Shown: positions 52,693 through 60,216 of the stretch, one piece after another
Position numbering within the stretch: position 1 is the stretch's first letter
Layout: the number at the start of each line of letters is the position of its first letter
NCBI GenBank assembly: GCA_963775295.1
Contig: CAVZIK010000006.1
Span: forward strand, 1,302,001 to 1,366,000
Direction: 5' to 3'
DNA length: 64,000 bases
Origin: JAMDEO01 sp963775295
Lineage (GTDB): Bacteria > Actinomycetota > Thermoleophilia > RBG-16-64-13
Program-made: the position numbers and the translations under genes
Notes under the pieces: model-generated
What the model was told of the DNA's origin: nothing
Seen by the model: only the letters and a program-made list of their open reading frames with translations
The model's database searches: none

Positions 52693-53964
52693 CTACATAC
52701 CCGACTCGCCATGGCCCGGATGCCCACCAACCTCGGGTGACCCGCCCATCATGCGCAGCATCATACGTCCCCCCGTCCGGAAGAAGCGCCACACGAGGAC
52801 AACCGCAAGGAGCAGGAAGGCGATGTCGAGCACCGTGGTGTAGTTGAAGCTGATGTGGGCCTCGAGCACCTGGGCGTTACGGGCGGTAGGGATGAGACCC
52901 AACGCTCCGAAGACGATCTCGACAAAGAAACCGGCGATCACCATGGTCGCGTAAAAGCTCCCGGCAATGAAGAGCATCGCTTTGGTCCCGTAGTATTTCC
53001 GGTAGATCAAGAGGATGGGGATGATGATCAGATCGGCGAAAATGAAGCTGGCCACCCCGCCGAAGCTGATGCCACCATTCCAGAGCACTGCCGCCAGGGG
53101 CACGTTACCGATGGAACAGACGAAGCTGACCACAGCCACCAGGGGCCCGACCAACGGCCCCCAGATCTTGCTGAGAAGCGGGTGCCCGTCAAAGAACAGA
53201 TGCTGCCAGAACGTGGCCGGCACCCAGGCGGACAGAGCCCCTGCTATGAAGAGGCCGAGCACCATATCGCGCAGGATGGCCGCCCACTCCATCACGAACA
53301 CGTGCGACACGGAGGTAAAGCCGGCCGGGGAGCGCAGCCGCCTCCATAGGCTCCCCGGCACCTTGATGCTCATGTCCATGGCGGCGTGGCCCTCCATGGA
53401 ACCGGCAATCCCTTTTCTTGCCTGCACGCGCGCGGCCTCGACTATCCGTTTGCGCAATAGCAGACGGAATATCAGGGCTATGAGCACGATCATGAGCGGG
53501 CCACCGACAAACTCGGCCAGCGTGAACTGCCAGGACAGAAGGAGCGCGAGGATGATGCCGAGTTCCAGAACGAGATTGGTAGAACCGATCTCGAACGCCA
53601 TAGCGGCGGTGAAGCTGGCTCCCTTGACGAACAAGGAGCGCGCGAGTGCCACGGCCGCATAGGAGCAGGACGAGGAGGCAGCCCCGAGGCCGGTGGCGAG
53701 CGCCAGGGTGCGTGATCGATCATCCCCCAGCAAACGGGCAACCGTCGCGCGGCGCACCAGGGCTTGAACGATCCCAGAAAGAGCGAAGCCCAGGATGAGG
53801 GCCCAGAGGATCTCCCAGGTCATGGAACCCGTGATCGCAAGCGCGTGCACTATCGCATGGAGTAGGTTTAAGAGCGCTCCTCTCGCAATCCGCCGACCGA
53901 GACCACCTGAGGGCGGACCTCGAGGTGAGTCCGAGACCCTATGCGTCACTCCTCGTTGTCCCAT
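52693..53964 (-). CDS. Two-part permease of the DUF318/ArsP-like family
   Basis: A 423-residue membrane protein with ~8-10 helices. GLGAASSSCSYAAVALARSLF near residue 100 and VSFVCSIGNVPLAAVLWNGG near 285 are the paired (S/C)-S-C-S and C-S-I-G-N-x-P-x-A motifs of the DUF318 (YraQ/ArsP) permeases. ArsP exports organoarsenicals; others are unassigned. A histidine/methionine-rich tail (GGHPGHGESGM) could touch metal. Start at 53964 is tentative because upstream sequence stays open. Confidence 0.8.
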   Translation of the reverse strand: MGQRGVTHRVSDSPRGPPSGGLGRRIARGALLNLLHAIVHALAITGSMTWEILWALILGFALSGIVQALVRRATVARLLGDDRSRTLALATGLGAASSSCSYAAVALARSLFVKGASFTAAMAFEIGSTNLVLELGIILALLLSWQFTLAEFVGGPLMIVLIALIFRLLLRKRIVEAARVQARKGIAGSMEGHAAMDMSIKVPGSLWRRLRSPAGFTSVSHVFVMEWAAILRDMVLGLFIAGALSAWVPATFWQHLFFDGHPLLSKIWGPLVGPLVAVVSFVCSIGNVPLAAVLWNGGISFGGVASFIFADLIIIPILLIYRKYYGTKAMLFIAGSFYATMVIAGFFVEIVFGALGLIPTARNAQVLEAHISFNYTTVLDIAFLLLAVVLVWRFFRTGGRMMLRMMGGSPEVGGHPGHGESGM

Positions 53965-54087
53965 CCTTCGCCCGAGGCGAAACCCGCGGGATGATTCCAT
54001 ACGGGCCGATCCGGGGAGATAGACAGCCTCGAAAGCAAACCCGTCCCAGGGCGTAAGAGCCTCCTGGTTGGGACGGGGGATAGGATC

Positions 54088-54663
54088 ATGAGCAGACCGG
54101 GAACGCTGGCTTCTTGTATCGGCGGAATGGCGGCGGTGTTTTTGGCGGGGCTCTTTCTCGTGGCCTGCCAGTCGTCCGTCTTCCCGAGCACGTCGAGTAC
54201 CGGTGCCGGCTCGACCAGTACAGCCCCGGACGTATCCCTCGGCAAGACCATCTACCTCTACGGGACGGACGCCTCCGGAAGATCCATCTCCCGAAGCGGG
54301 GTCACGGGGATGATGGGGTCGGCGGTGGCTTGCGTGGACTGCCACGGCTCCGATGCTCGCGGCCAGACCATCCAGATCACGATGAATGAGGTACAGGTCC
54401 CCGATATTCGCTGGAACACGCTTGTCGCGTCCCCCACCGAGCCGGGGGACGTGGCCTTTGACGCAGACAGTTTCTTCCTGGCTGTATCCCGAAGAGATCA
54501 TCGCCAAGCGGTATTGGCGGGGTCAGCCACCAAGAAAGTCTTTCCTGGAATTGGACTCCGCTCGCTGCACGATGCTGCCTGTTCTTCGACTAGACTTGCG
54601 AACAGCAGTTGCCCCCGGATATCCTATGGTCGGTGGCCACGCTGTGCACCCTGGTCATGGTAG
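54088..54663 (+). CDS. Cytochrome c-like lipoprotein with an abnormal C-terminus
   Basis: A 191-residue product. The first ~125 residues parallel the cytochrome c lipoprotein at 59713-60198: a lipobox (LAGLFLVACQSS), DVSLGKTIYLYGTDASGRSI, a haem site VACVDCHGSDARGQTI and PDIRWNTL. After DADSFFLAV the expected (A)VREG...MPRWQL ending with the axial methionine is absent, replaced by unrelated, Arg-rich sequence. So the gene was truncated, frameshifted or recombined within the cassette segment, and the haem may lack its sixth ligand. Confidence 0.6.
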   Translation: MSRPGTLASCIGGMAAVFLAGLFLVACQSSVFPSTSSTGAGSTSTAPDVSLGKTIYLYGTDASGRSISRSGVTGMMGSAVACVDCHGSDARGQTIQITMNEVQVPDIRWNTLVASPTEPGDVAFDADSFFLAVSRRDHRQAVLAGSATKKVFPGIGLRSLHDAACSSTRLANSSCPRISYGRWPRCAPWSW

Positions 54664-54725
54664 GTGCTGAGAGAAATCGACGTAGAAGGGTACGTATCCT
54701 AACGCCGCCAGATGGCTCGCTCGCC

Positions 54726-54914
54726 ATGAAAACCGACAAAGCTAAAGAGATCGAACGAAAAATAGCCGAGCTTAAGGCGCGATGGCCGGCTCACTCCGCT
54801 CCGCTCCATATGTGGGATGAGTTGGAGAAACTCGAGAGCGAACTCAAGGAGGCCGAGCGGGCCGCCGCCGAGGAGACCAATGGCAGGGAAACTGGCTCTG
54901 GTCGATTACCGTAA
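54726..54914 (+). CDS. Small coiled-coil protein upstream of a ferredoxin
   Basis: A 62-residue charged helical protein: AKEIERKIAELKARWPAHSA, then MWDELEKLESELKEAERAAA. The HSAPxxMWDELExLExEL turn is a compact helical hairpin. It overlaps the following ferredoxin gene by 35 bases in another frame, so the two are probably co-translated. I recall such pairs in anaerobe genomes next to this ferredoxin type, but have not checked it. Function unknown. Confidence 0.6.
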   Translation: MKTDKAKEIERKIAELKARWPAHSAPLHMWDELEKLESELKEAERAAAEETNGRETGSGRLP

Positions 54915-55095
54915 ATGCGATCCGACGCAATGTGCACGCGGGGTCTGTACCGCGGCTCTCGCTTGCCCCCGTAAGATGATGATGCAGGAAGCCCCGTACG
55001 AAGCCCCAATGCCGCCTTCGGCCCCCTGTAAAGGCTGCGCCGAGTGCACCCTTCATTGTCCCCTCCATGCGGTCCACGTTGTCAGCGGAGGTTGA
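54880..55095 (+). CDS. 2x[4Fe-4S] ferredoxin-like protein
   Basis: A 71-residue protein. Eight or more cysteines are arranged as CDPTQCARGVCTAALACP (residues ~12-29) and CKGCAECTLHCP (~51-62), the second being a clean CxxCxxCxxxCP cluster site and the first an unusual C-x4-C-x4-C-x5-CP site like the N-terminus of RLI/ABCE1-type ferredoxins. Role is likely electron transfer. GAGGAGACC immediately precedes the ATG, inside the coding end of the previous gene. Confidence 0.75.
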   Translation: MAGKLALVDYRKCDPTQCARGVCTAALACPRKMMMQEAPYEAPMPPSAPCKGCAECTLHCPLHAVHVVSGG

Positions 55096-55121
55096 GCCGG
55101 ATCGAGCGCGAGAAGGGGGGC

Positions 55122-55260
55122 GCCGAGTTTGTCCCCGAATTGCCCCCGAACTTGCTCGAAAGACGCAAGAAGCCGGTCACACGGGCTGGGTCTCAACAAC
55201 TCGTTCTCGGCTTTCCAAAGCGGCGGGGGGGAATCGAACCCCCCGGTACCGCTTGCACGG
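55122..55260 (-). repeat. tRNA-3'-end/att-like repeat, copy 9
   Basis: Well preserved: GAGTTTGTCCCCGAATTGCC and CCCGAACTTGCTCG, the AGCCGGTC-ACA-CGGGCTGGGT hairpin, TTCTCGGCTTTCC and, on the minus strand, GCAAGCGGTACCGGGGGGTTCGATTCC then CCCCCGCCGC, the longest tRNA-like match. Confidence 0.82.
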
Positions 55261-55573
55261 CAAAACGGTCTTCGAGGGCTCTCTCCTGGCCCCAATGGCG
55301 GATGTCCAGTGCGCATTGATACCGTTGTGTGTGCCGGGAATGCCGCTTTGGTGGTGACCTGTGCGGTAGGTGCCGAAGCGTTTGTTACCAAGGTGGCACC
55401 GAGAACTGCGCAGCGACCTAGCTGTCGAAGGGAACGAGAGCATCAGCAAAGTGGCGAGGCATAAGCGTTTGGATACGGTTGCCTTAGGGCACCTTGACCC
55501 CTGAGGAGTTCGGCGGAGGCCCTTTCCGGCATGAAACCGGCTCTTTATCCATCGGGTGAGAACGGAGGGTGGC

Positions 55574-56272
55574 ATGCTGCTCAGCGCGGAAATGATACGC
55601 GGCTATAAGCTGGAGGCCAGCGACGGCGAGGTCGGCAAGGTCGCCGACCTGTACTTTGACGACGACACGTGGACCATCCGTTACATCGTGGTGCAGACCG
55701 GTAATTGGCTGGGGGACCACAGGGTCCTGATCACGCCACGCAGGGTTGACCGGGTAGAGCAAGACCGCAAGGTAATCGAGGCGAACCTAACGCGCGTGGA
55801 GGTCAAGGCCAGCCCGCCGGCAGAGTCCGACAAGCCCGTGTCAGAGTGCATGGAGATCATCTTCTCTCCCCGCCCTTTCGCGTCTCCGGCGTATGAGTCG
55901 GAGCGATGCAACGAGGACGCGGACGTTCATCTGCGCAGTACCAAAGAAGTAGAGGGTTACACCCTGACCGCCACTGACGGGGACGTCGGCCACGTTGCCG
56001 GCTTCATCGTCGACGACACCGACTGGGTGATCCGCTATCTCGTGGTCGACACTCGCGATCTTTGGCCCGGCAAGAACGTGTTGGTGTCACCAGAATGGGT
56101 CGAAGAAGTCGACTGGAACACTTCGCGACTGCGCTTTGATGTGCGCGGGGCGGCGATCAAGGATGCACCGGAGTACTCTCCCGGTTCACCGGTGACCCGT
56201 GAGTACGAGGTCGCACTCTGCCAGTTCTACAATCTGGAAGGCTATTGGGACAGGCCGTGCGACGAGGAATGA
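55574..56272 (+). CDS. Tandem PRC-barrel domain protein
   Basis: A 232-residue protein with two PRC-barrels. Domain 1 (residues ~5-80): IRGYKLEASDGEVGKVADLYFDD in pieces, then WTIRYIVVQTGNWLG. Domain 2 (residues ~120-200): VEGYTLTATDGDVGHVAGFI and WVIRYLVVDTRDLWPG. Both keep the xDGxxGxVxDxxxDDxxWxIRYxVV pattern. PRC-barrels bind RNA, ribosomes or partner proteins. GGAGGGTGGC precedes the ATG at 55574. The ~310 bases upstream after repeat copy 9 show no gene. Confidence 0.85.
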   Translation: MLLSAEMIRGYKLEASDGEVGKVADLYFDDDTWTIRYIVVQTGNWLGDHRVLITPRRVDRVEQDRKVIEANLTRVEVKASPPAESDKPVSECMEIIFSPRPFASPAYESERCNEDADVHLRSTKEVEGYTLTATDGDVGHVAGFIVDDTDWVIRYLVVDTRDLWPGKNVLVSPEWVEEVDWNTSRLRFDVRGAAIKDAPEYSPGSPVTREYEVALCQFYNLEGYWDRPCDEE

Positions 56273-56338
56273 CATGCTCCCTGAGGCGGCCCGCCGAGAG
56301 TACCTCGCGGCGGAAGTGAGCGCGTCTCCCGCCTCAGG

Positions 56339-56467
56339 CTAGACATCCCTAGTCCAGCCAGCCAACACGATATCCATCTGGAAGCCGCTGGCCAAGGCCC
56401 CCAGATGATGGTCGTTCATCGTCTGCTGAAGCCGCCCGAGGGAGCAGGGTCTTCTCCCGTATAGCAT
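56339..56467 (-). pseudogene. Possible fragment of a SnoaL-like gene
   Basis: A 42-residue frame with LQQTMNDHHLGALASGFQMD, resembling the first helix of SnoaL/ester-cyclase proteins, ending shortly after. It has no strong ribosome-binding site and no rest of the fold. It may be a decayed copy of the SnoaL-like gene just to its right. Confidence 0.3.
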
Positions 56468-56594
56468 CAACCGCGTCTCGCGCGTCCGGGCCGGTTCTGA
56501 CCCCCGGTACGGTATGAACAGCACGATTCCGGCACGGCGTCCCCTAGCTTGCCTGCTTGTCAGCCATGCGCGCGACCCGCCGGGCAAGAGGGAC

Positions 56595-57032
56595 TTACAC
56601 GTCGGGGGTCTTGACTCCCAACTGCTCCAGCGCCGCAGGAATGCCGCCATCGGCGGGCGACTCCACACGCATGTGGGAGACCTTGTCGCCTTGGACGGTT
56701 ACTACGTAGGCGTCCTTCACCGATACCTTCTTGCCGGTCGGCGGCAGGGTCGGGATTCCCGGCAGAGGCAGACTCAAGGGACCGGACTGGGTGCCGCCCC
56801 ACCGCACCTTCACGGTTGCCTCATCCCCGTTCACTGTGGTCTCCTCTATCTCAAAGCTCAGATCGGGCATGGCAGTGATCAGCGCATTCACCATTCCCAG
56901 CGCTTGCATCACGGGAATGGGCTGAGGCAGAACTCCACCACTCGCCATGGCGTCCGGGGTAACGAGTCCCTTTAGCCTTTCAGAATCATTCATGTTCTTC
57001 ACGAAATCACTGGCGATTTGTTCAACACTCAT
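56595..57032 (-). CDS. SnoaL-like/ester cyclase-family protein
   Basis: A 145-residue cone-fold protein: first helix SVEQIASDFVKNMNDSERLKGLVT, central VNALITAMPDLSFEIEETTV (the aligned MxxxxxAxPDxxxxxEExxxxGD pattern of SnoaL-like cyclases), then ATVKVRWGGTQSG and VSVKDAYVVTVQGDKVSHMRV. The PDLSFEIEE segment is diagnostic for this group, which includes polyketide cyclases and many unassigned proteins. GGAGTTCCCG precedes the ATG. It lies just inside repeat copy 10. Confidence 0.75.
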   Translation of the reverse strand: MSVEQIASDFVKNMNDSERLKGLVTPDAMASGGVLPQPIPVMQALGMVNALITAMPDLSFEIEETTVNGDEATVKVRWGGTQSGPLSLPLPGIPTLPPTGKKVSVKDAYVVTVQGDKVSHMRVESPADGGIPAALEQLGVKTPDV

Positions 57033-57110
57033 CGGGAACTCCTTCCGCAAAACGACGATCGGACACGAGTAGAGGTACAGCGGGCACTACCCACTTCTTT
57101 CGAGTTGTAC

Positions 57111-57230
57111 GCGTTTGCCCGCGAATCGCCCTCAAACTCGTCTGAAAGACGCCAAGACCTGGCCTCAGTGACCAAGTCTCAATGGGCCGTTCTTGGGTTC
57201 CCCAAGAGAGAGTTGTGGAGCAAGGTTCAA
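57111..57230 (-). repeat. tRNA-3'-end/att-like repeat, copy 10 (degenerate, IS inserted at its end)
   Basis: Recognisable as GCGTTTGCCCGCGAATCGCC, AAACTCGTCTGAAAGACGCC, ACCTGGCCTC-AGTGACCAAGT and GCCGTTCTTGGGTTCCC. The T-arm section is poorly kept. The IS256-type element begins right after it at 57231. Confidence 0.7.
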
Positions 57231-58654
57231 GGTAGCGTCCCACGATGTGGTGTAAGAGCCATCGTGTTCTCGTAGGTCTTCAAGCTTAGCCTTCAGTGGA
57301 TGGGAATGGCAACGGCGTGGGTGATCTCTCCTTCGATCTCCGGGGTGGTTTGTTGGTAGATGCGAGCCAGGGAGTGGCGGCTCATGTACTTGCGACAGAC
57401 CGCCCACTCGTCGTTCTGTTCGCAAAGGACAGCGCCGATCAGTCGGACGAGGCTTCCCTCATTCGGGAAGAGGCCGACCACCCGCGTACGCCGGTTGATC
57501 TCTTTGTTGAGGCGCTCCAGGGGATTGGTGGAGGAGATCTGGCGCCAATGTTCAGAGGGGAAGTCCATGTGGGCAAGGATCTCTTCCTCGGCCTCCAGAA
57601 GAAGCGCGGTCACCCGGGGCAGGCGTTCCTGCAGGCGGCCGGCAAGAGCCCTCAGTTCCTCTCTGGCCCGGGCCTTATCGGGTTGCTGGAAGACGAGCCT
57701 CACCGCGGCAAGGACCATGCCCTGGCCGTCCTTGGGCACAAGGGAGAGCAGATTGCGCAGAAAGTGCACCCGGCATCTCTGCCAGCCCGCTCCCAGAAAG
57801 ACCTCATCGATAGCCTTTCTCAGACCCTTGTGCGCATCGGAGATAACGAGAAGCACTCCAGCAAGGCCCCGGGAGACAAGACCGGCGAGAAATCCCTTCC
57901 AGAACGCGTAATCCTCGCTCTTGCACACCTCAAGCCCGAGTACCTCCCTCTCGCCGGTCTCGGAGACCGCGTAGGCCACCACGAGCGCCATGGAGACCAC
58001 TCTGCCGGTCTCGTCTCTCACCTTCTCGTAGGTGGCGTCGAGGAAGAGATACGGGTAGCGCCCAACAAGCGGCCGGCCGCGAAAGGCTTCGACCTGCGCG
58101 TCCAGGCGGGCGCAGATGCGGGAGACCTCGCTTTTCGAGATGCCATCGATGCCAAGAGCATGGGCAAGCTCTTCGACCTTGCGGGTGGAGACGCCCTTCA
58201 CATAGGCCTCGGCAATGACGGCAAAGAGCGCCTCCTCGCTTCTTCTGCGCGGTTCAAGGAAGCTGGGGAAGTAGCTGCCTTCTCGGAGCTTGGGGATGGG
58301 GAGTTCGAGCGTTCCCACGCGGGTATCAAGACGCCGCTCCCGGTATCCGTTGCGCAAGCACAGACGATCGGGGCTGCGTTCACCAAGAGCGGCGCCGGTC
58401 TTTCCCCGCACGTCGATCTCCATCAGCTCTCGAAGCATGGCAAGGGCAGCTTCACGGAGCAGATCAACTTCCCCGCCGGCAAGAAGCTTGCCGAGGAGTT
58501 CTTCGGGGGTGACAATGGAATCGGCCATCGTAGTGTCCTCCTTCATAGGTACGGCTTTGTCACCAATACCTACGAGAACACTCGATGGCTTTCCTTTTCG
58601 CAGAAACCGGCATGATCAGCCGCTTCCTGTTACACCACGTCCGGGGACACTACC
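57231..58654 (-). mobile_element. IS256-family insertion sequence, complete
   Basis: A 1424-bp element with imperfect terminal inverted repeats. The left end GGTAGCGTCCCACGATGTGG and the reverse complement of the right end GGTAGTGTCCCCGGACGTGG agree at 16 of 20 positions and continue with TGTAA. An inner TGTTCTCGTAGGT copy is also present at both ends. It contains one transposase gene and is flanked by a 9-bp duplication. Both ends and the gene look intact, so it may be active. Confidence 0.9.
57293..58528 (-). CDS. IS256-family (mutator-type) transposase
   Basis: A 411-residue transposase. Features of the family: RNGYRERRLDTRVGTLELPIPKLREGS near residue 65 (in pieces), the first catalytic Asp in YLFLDATYEKV near 165, the second in LVISDAHKGLRKAI near 230, the C/H motif CRVHFLRNLL near 250, and the catalytic Glu region in NPLERLNKEINRRTRVVGLFPN near 340. 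The ATG at 58528 is preceded by AAGGAGGACACTACG, better than the ATG at 58546. No frameshift or stop is seen. Confidence 0.93.
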   Translation of the reverse strand: MADSIVTPEELLGKLLAGGEVDLLREAALAMLRELMEIDVRGKTGAALGERSPDRLCLRNGYRERRLDTRVGTLELPIPKLREGSYFPSFLEPRRRSEEALFAVIAEAYVKGVSTRKVEELAHALGIDGISKSEVSRICARLDAQVEAFRGRPLVGRYPYLFLDATYEKVRDETGRVVSMALVVAYAVSETGEREVLGLEVCKSEDYAFWKGFLAGLVSRGLAGVLLVISDAHKGLRKAIDEVFLGAGWQRCRVHFLRNLLSLVPKDGQGMVLAAVRLVFQQPDKARAREELRALAGRLQERLPRVTALLLEAEEEILAHMDFPSEHWRQISSTNPLERLNKEINRRTRVVGLFPNEGSLVRLIGAVLCEQNDEWAVCRKYMSRHSLARIYQQTTPEIEGEITHAVAIPIH

Positions 58655-58797
58655 AAGGTTCAAACACCGTAGAATGGCGGAAGTGGTCCGGCTCCCCCGC
58701 ACCGGTTGCCCGCGCGGCACTATCCGGTAGTCTGGCACGAAGAGATACAATTGCCCATGCGTTCTGGTCTGACTGAAAGCGAGAGAGGGGGCGGAAT

Positions 58798-59082
58798 ATG
58801 GCCAGCTTCTTAGATCGCCTGAAGGCGGGACTCGCGGGGGCCGCAGAAGCGTTCGGTCCCGGAAGCTACCAGGTTGAAGGGAGGCGGCTCGCCTGTCCGC
58901 ACTGTGGAAGTGAGGAATTCGTCGAGGGTTCTGCCCAGCTCAACACCGCAGGCATGACTTTCGTCGGGTTGGACTGGGCGAATAGGTCCGCCTACACTCT
59001 GATGTGCGCTCAATGCAGTCGGATCGAGTGGTTTGGACAAGCTCCCGAGAGGCGAAAGCCTTTAGCTATACAGACCGGATGA
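58798..59082 (+). CDS. Zinc-ribbon protein of unknown function
   Basis: A 94-residue protein with a CPHCGS knuckle near residue 33 and CAQCSR near residue 77, together a split zinc ribbon with a ~40-residue insert (GSAQLNTAGMTFVGLDWANRS in pieces). The N-terminal helix (SFLDRLKAGLAGAAEAFGP) is amphipathic. Similar proteins are annotated hypothetical with DNA-binding zinc ribbon. GAGAGAGGGGGCGGAAT precedes the ATG. Confidence 0.65.
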   Translation: MASFLDRLKAGLAGAAEAFGPGSYQVEGRRLACPHCGSEEFVEGSAQLNTAGMTFVGLDWANRSAYTLMCAQCSRIEWFGQAPERRKPLAIQTG

Positions 59083-59133
59083 TGGCCATAGTGTGGATTG
59101 TCGCCGTCCGAACTTGTTTAGGAGGCCAGACCC

Positions 59134-59496
59134 GTGGATCTGAATCGCCCCGTGGTTGCGCTCTGCATGCGCGGTATCCAGGCGGAGTTCGAGCGGCGTC
59201 TGGACGACGCCAGCGAGTTCTACGCCGAGGCATGGCAGTCAGCGGTGGACGACTATGACAAGGCCATAGCGGCACACTATGTGGCACACTTGACGAGTGA
59301 TCCCGTCGAAGTACTACGCTGGAATCAGGTGGCGCTCACTCATGCCATGCTCGGGGACTCGGAGATGATCGAAGAGTTCTTGCCGTCCCTCTACGTCAAT
59401 CTCGGTCATTCTTTCGAGCAGGCCGGCGAAGAGGCCGAGTCAGCCCGCTACTACGCTCTAGCCTCGAGTCTCGGCCTTCTCCATCAAGCGGAGTAG
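59134..59496 (+). CDS. TPR-like helical protein
   Basis: A 120-residue all-helical protein from a GTG start with AGGAGG upstream. Helix pairs such as RGIQAEFERRLDDASEFYAEAW, then AIAAHYVAHLTSDPVEVLRW, and SLYVNLGHSFEQAGEEAESARYY have the spacing of TPR-type repeats, with Tyr/Ala at packing positions. Likely a scaffold for protein binding; partner unknown. Follows the zinc-ribbon gene by 51 bases and ends near repeat copy 11. Confidence 0.6.
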   Translation: MDLNRPVVALCMRGIQAEFERRLDDASEFYAEAWQSAVDDYDKAIAAHYVAHLTSDPVEVLRWNQVALTHAMLGDSEMIEEFLPSLYVNLGHSFEQAGEEAESARYYALASSLGLLHQAE

Positions 59497-59532
59497 ACGG
59501 AGGCCACCGCGTCGGATTTGGTATCCGGTGTC

Positions 59533-59700
59533 ATTCCGTCCGTCTCGCACCACCGCGTGTTGGCGAGTTTGTCCCCGAATTGCCCCCGAACTCGCCCGAA
59601 GGAAGTTACAACCCGGCCTCTCGGACCGGATCTCAACAAGCCACTCTTGGCTTTCCAAGGCGAAGAGGGGGGATTCGAACCCCCGGTACAGCTTGAGCGG
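59533..59700 (-). repeat. tRNA-3'-end/att-like repeat, copy 11
   Basis: Nearly complete: TCCGTCCGTCTCG leader, inverted repeat GGCGAGTT ... AACTCGCC enclosing TGTCCCCGAATTGCCCCCG, ACCCGGCCTC-TC-GGACCGGAT hairpin, AAGCCACTCTTGGCTTTCC, and a minus-strand T-arm CCGGGGGTTCGAATCCCCC. It lies directly downstream of the cytochrome gene cluster and would end its transcript. Confidence 0.85.
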
Positions 59701-59712
59701 CGGTTGGTGCAG

Positions 59713-60198
59713 CTACAGGGTCTGGAGGTAGGCGATGAGCGCGTTCACCTCGGGGTCCGTCAGCTGCCAGCGTGGCATGACGGGATCCAGTTGGCCGCCG
59801 CCTGAGTCGATCCCCTCACGGACAGCATTGGCGAAACTGGTCGGATCGTAAGCCGGATCGGTTCCGCCCTCGTCGTTCGGGAAGGGCTGGCTGATGACGC
59901 TCCACCGTATATCGGGCGTGTCGAACTGTCCCACTTTCGTGTCGATAGATCTTCCTTTGCCGTCTGTGCCGTGGCACGCGAAGCAACCGGTCTGACTGAG
60001 AATGCCTGCCTCCGTTGTGCGGGTGATCTGCGTCCCCTGGACGTCTGTTCCTTCCACATAGATCGTTTCGCCGAGGGCGACATCGGCCGACGCTTCGCTC
60101 TCTGATCCGCAGGCTGCCGCCATGACCAGAACACCTACGACAAGGACGGCCACGAGTCCACCGAGCAAGATCCTTATTGATATCACTCCTGTTCTCAT
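59713..60198 (-). CDS. Monohaem cytochrome c lipoprotein
   Basis: A 161-residue exported protein: signal (LLGGLVAVLVVGVLVMAAACGS with lipobox AAAC), DVALGETIYVEGTDVQGTQI, a single haem site GCFACHGTDGKGRS, PDIRWSVI, and MPRWQLTDPEVNALIAYLQTL where Met should be the axial ligand. It is the last gene of the qcrCAB cluster (18 bases after qcrB), so it probably receives electrons from the bc complex. A damaged relative lies at 54088. GGACGCAGGC precedes the ATG. Confidence 0.85.
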   Translation of the reverse strand: MRTGVISIRILLGGLVAVLVVGVLVMAAACGSESEASADVALGETIYVEGTDVQGTQITRTTEAGILSQTGCFACHGTDGKGRSIDTKVGQFDTPDIRWSVISQPFPNDEGGTDPAYDPTSFANAVREGIDSGGGQLDPVMPRWQLTDPEVNALIAYLQTL

Positions 60199-60216
60199 GC
60201 CTGCGTCCTCCGCCTC

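Larger units (their letters stand above)
57222..58663. repeat. 9-bp target-site duplication flanking the IS element
   Basis: AAGGTTCAA occurs at 57222-57230 and again at 58655-58663, directly abutting both ends of the IS. Nine bases is within the 8-9 bp range usual for IS256-family elements. The intact duplication indicates simple transposition and a fairly recent insertion. Confidence 0.8.

Noticed and set aside
57296..58615. A 439-codon open frame on the plus strand across the IS element
   Set aside because: It is the antisense shadow of the IS256-type transposase, whose catalytic motifs and ribosome-binding site are on the minus strand.
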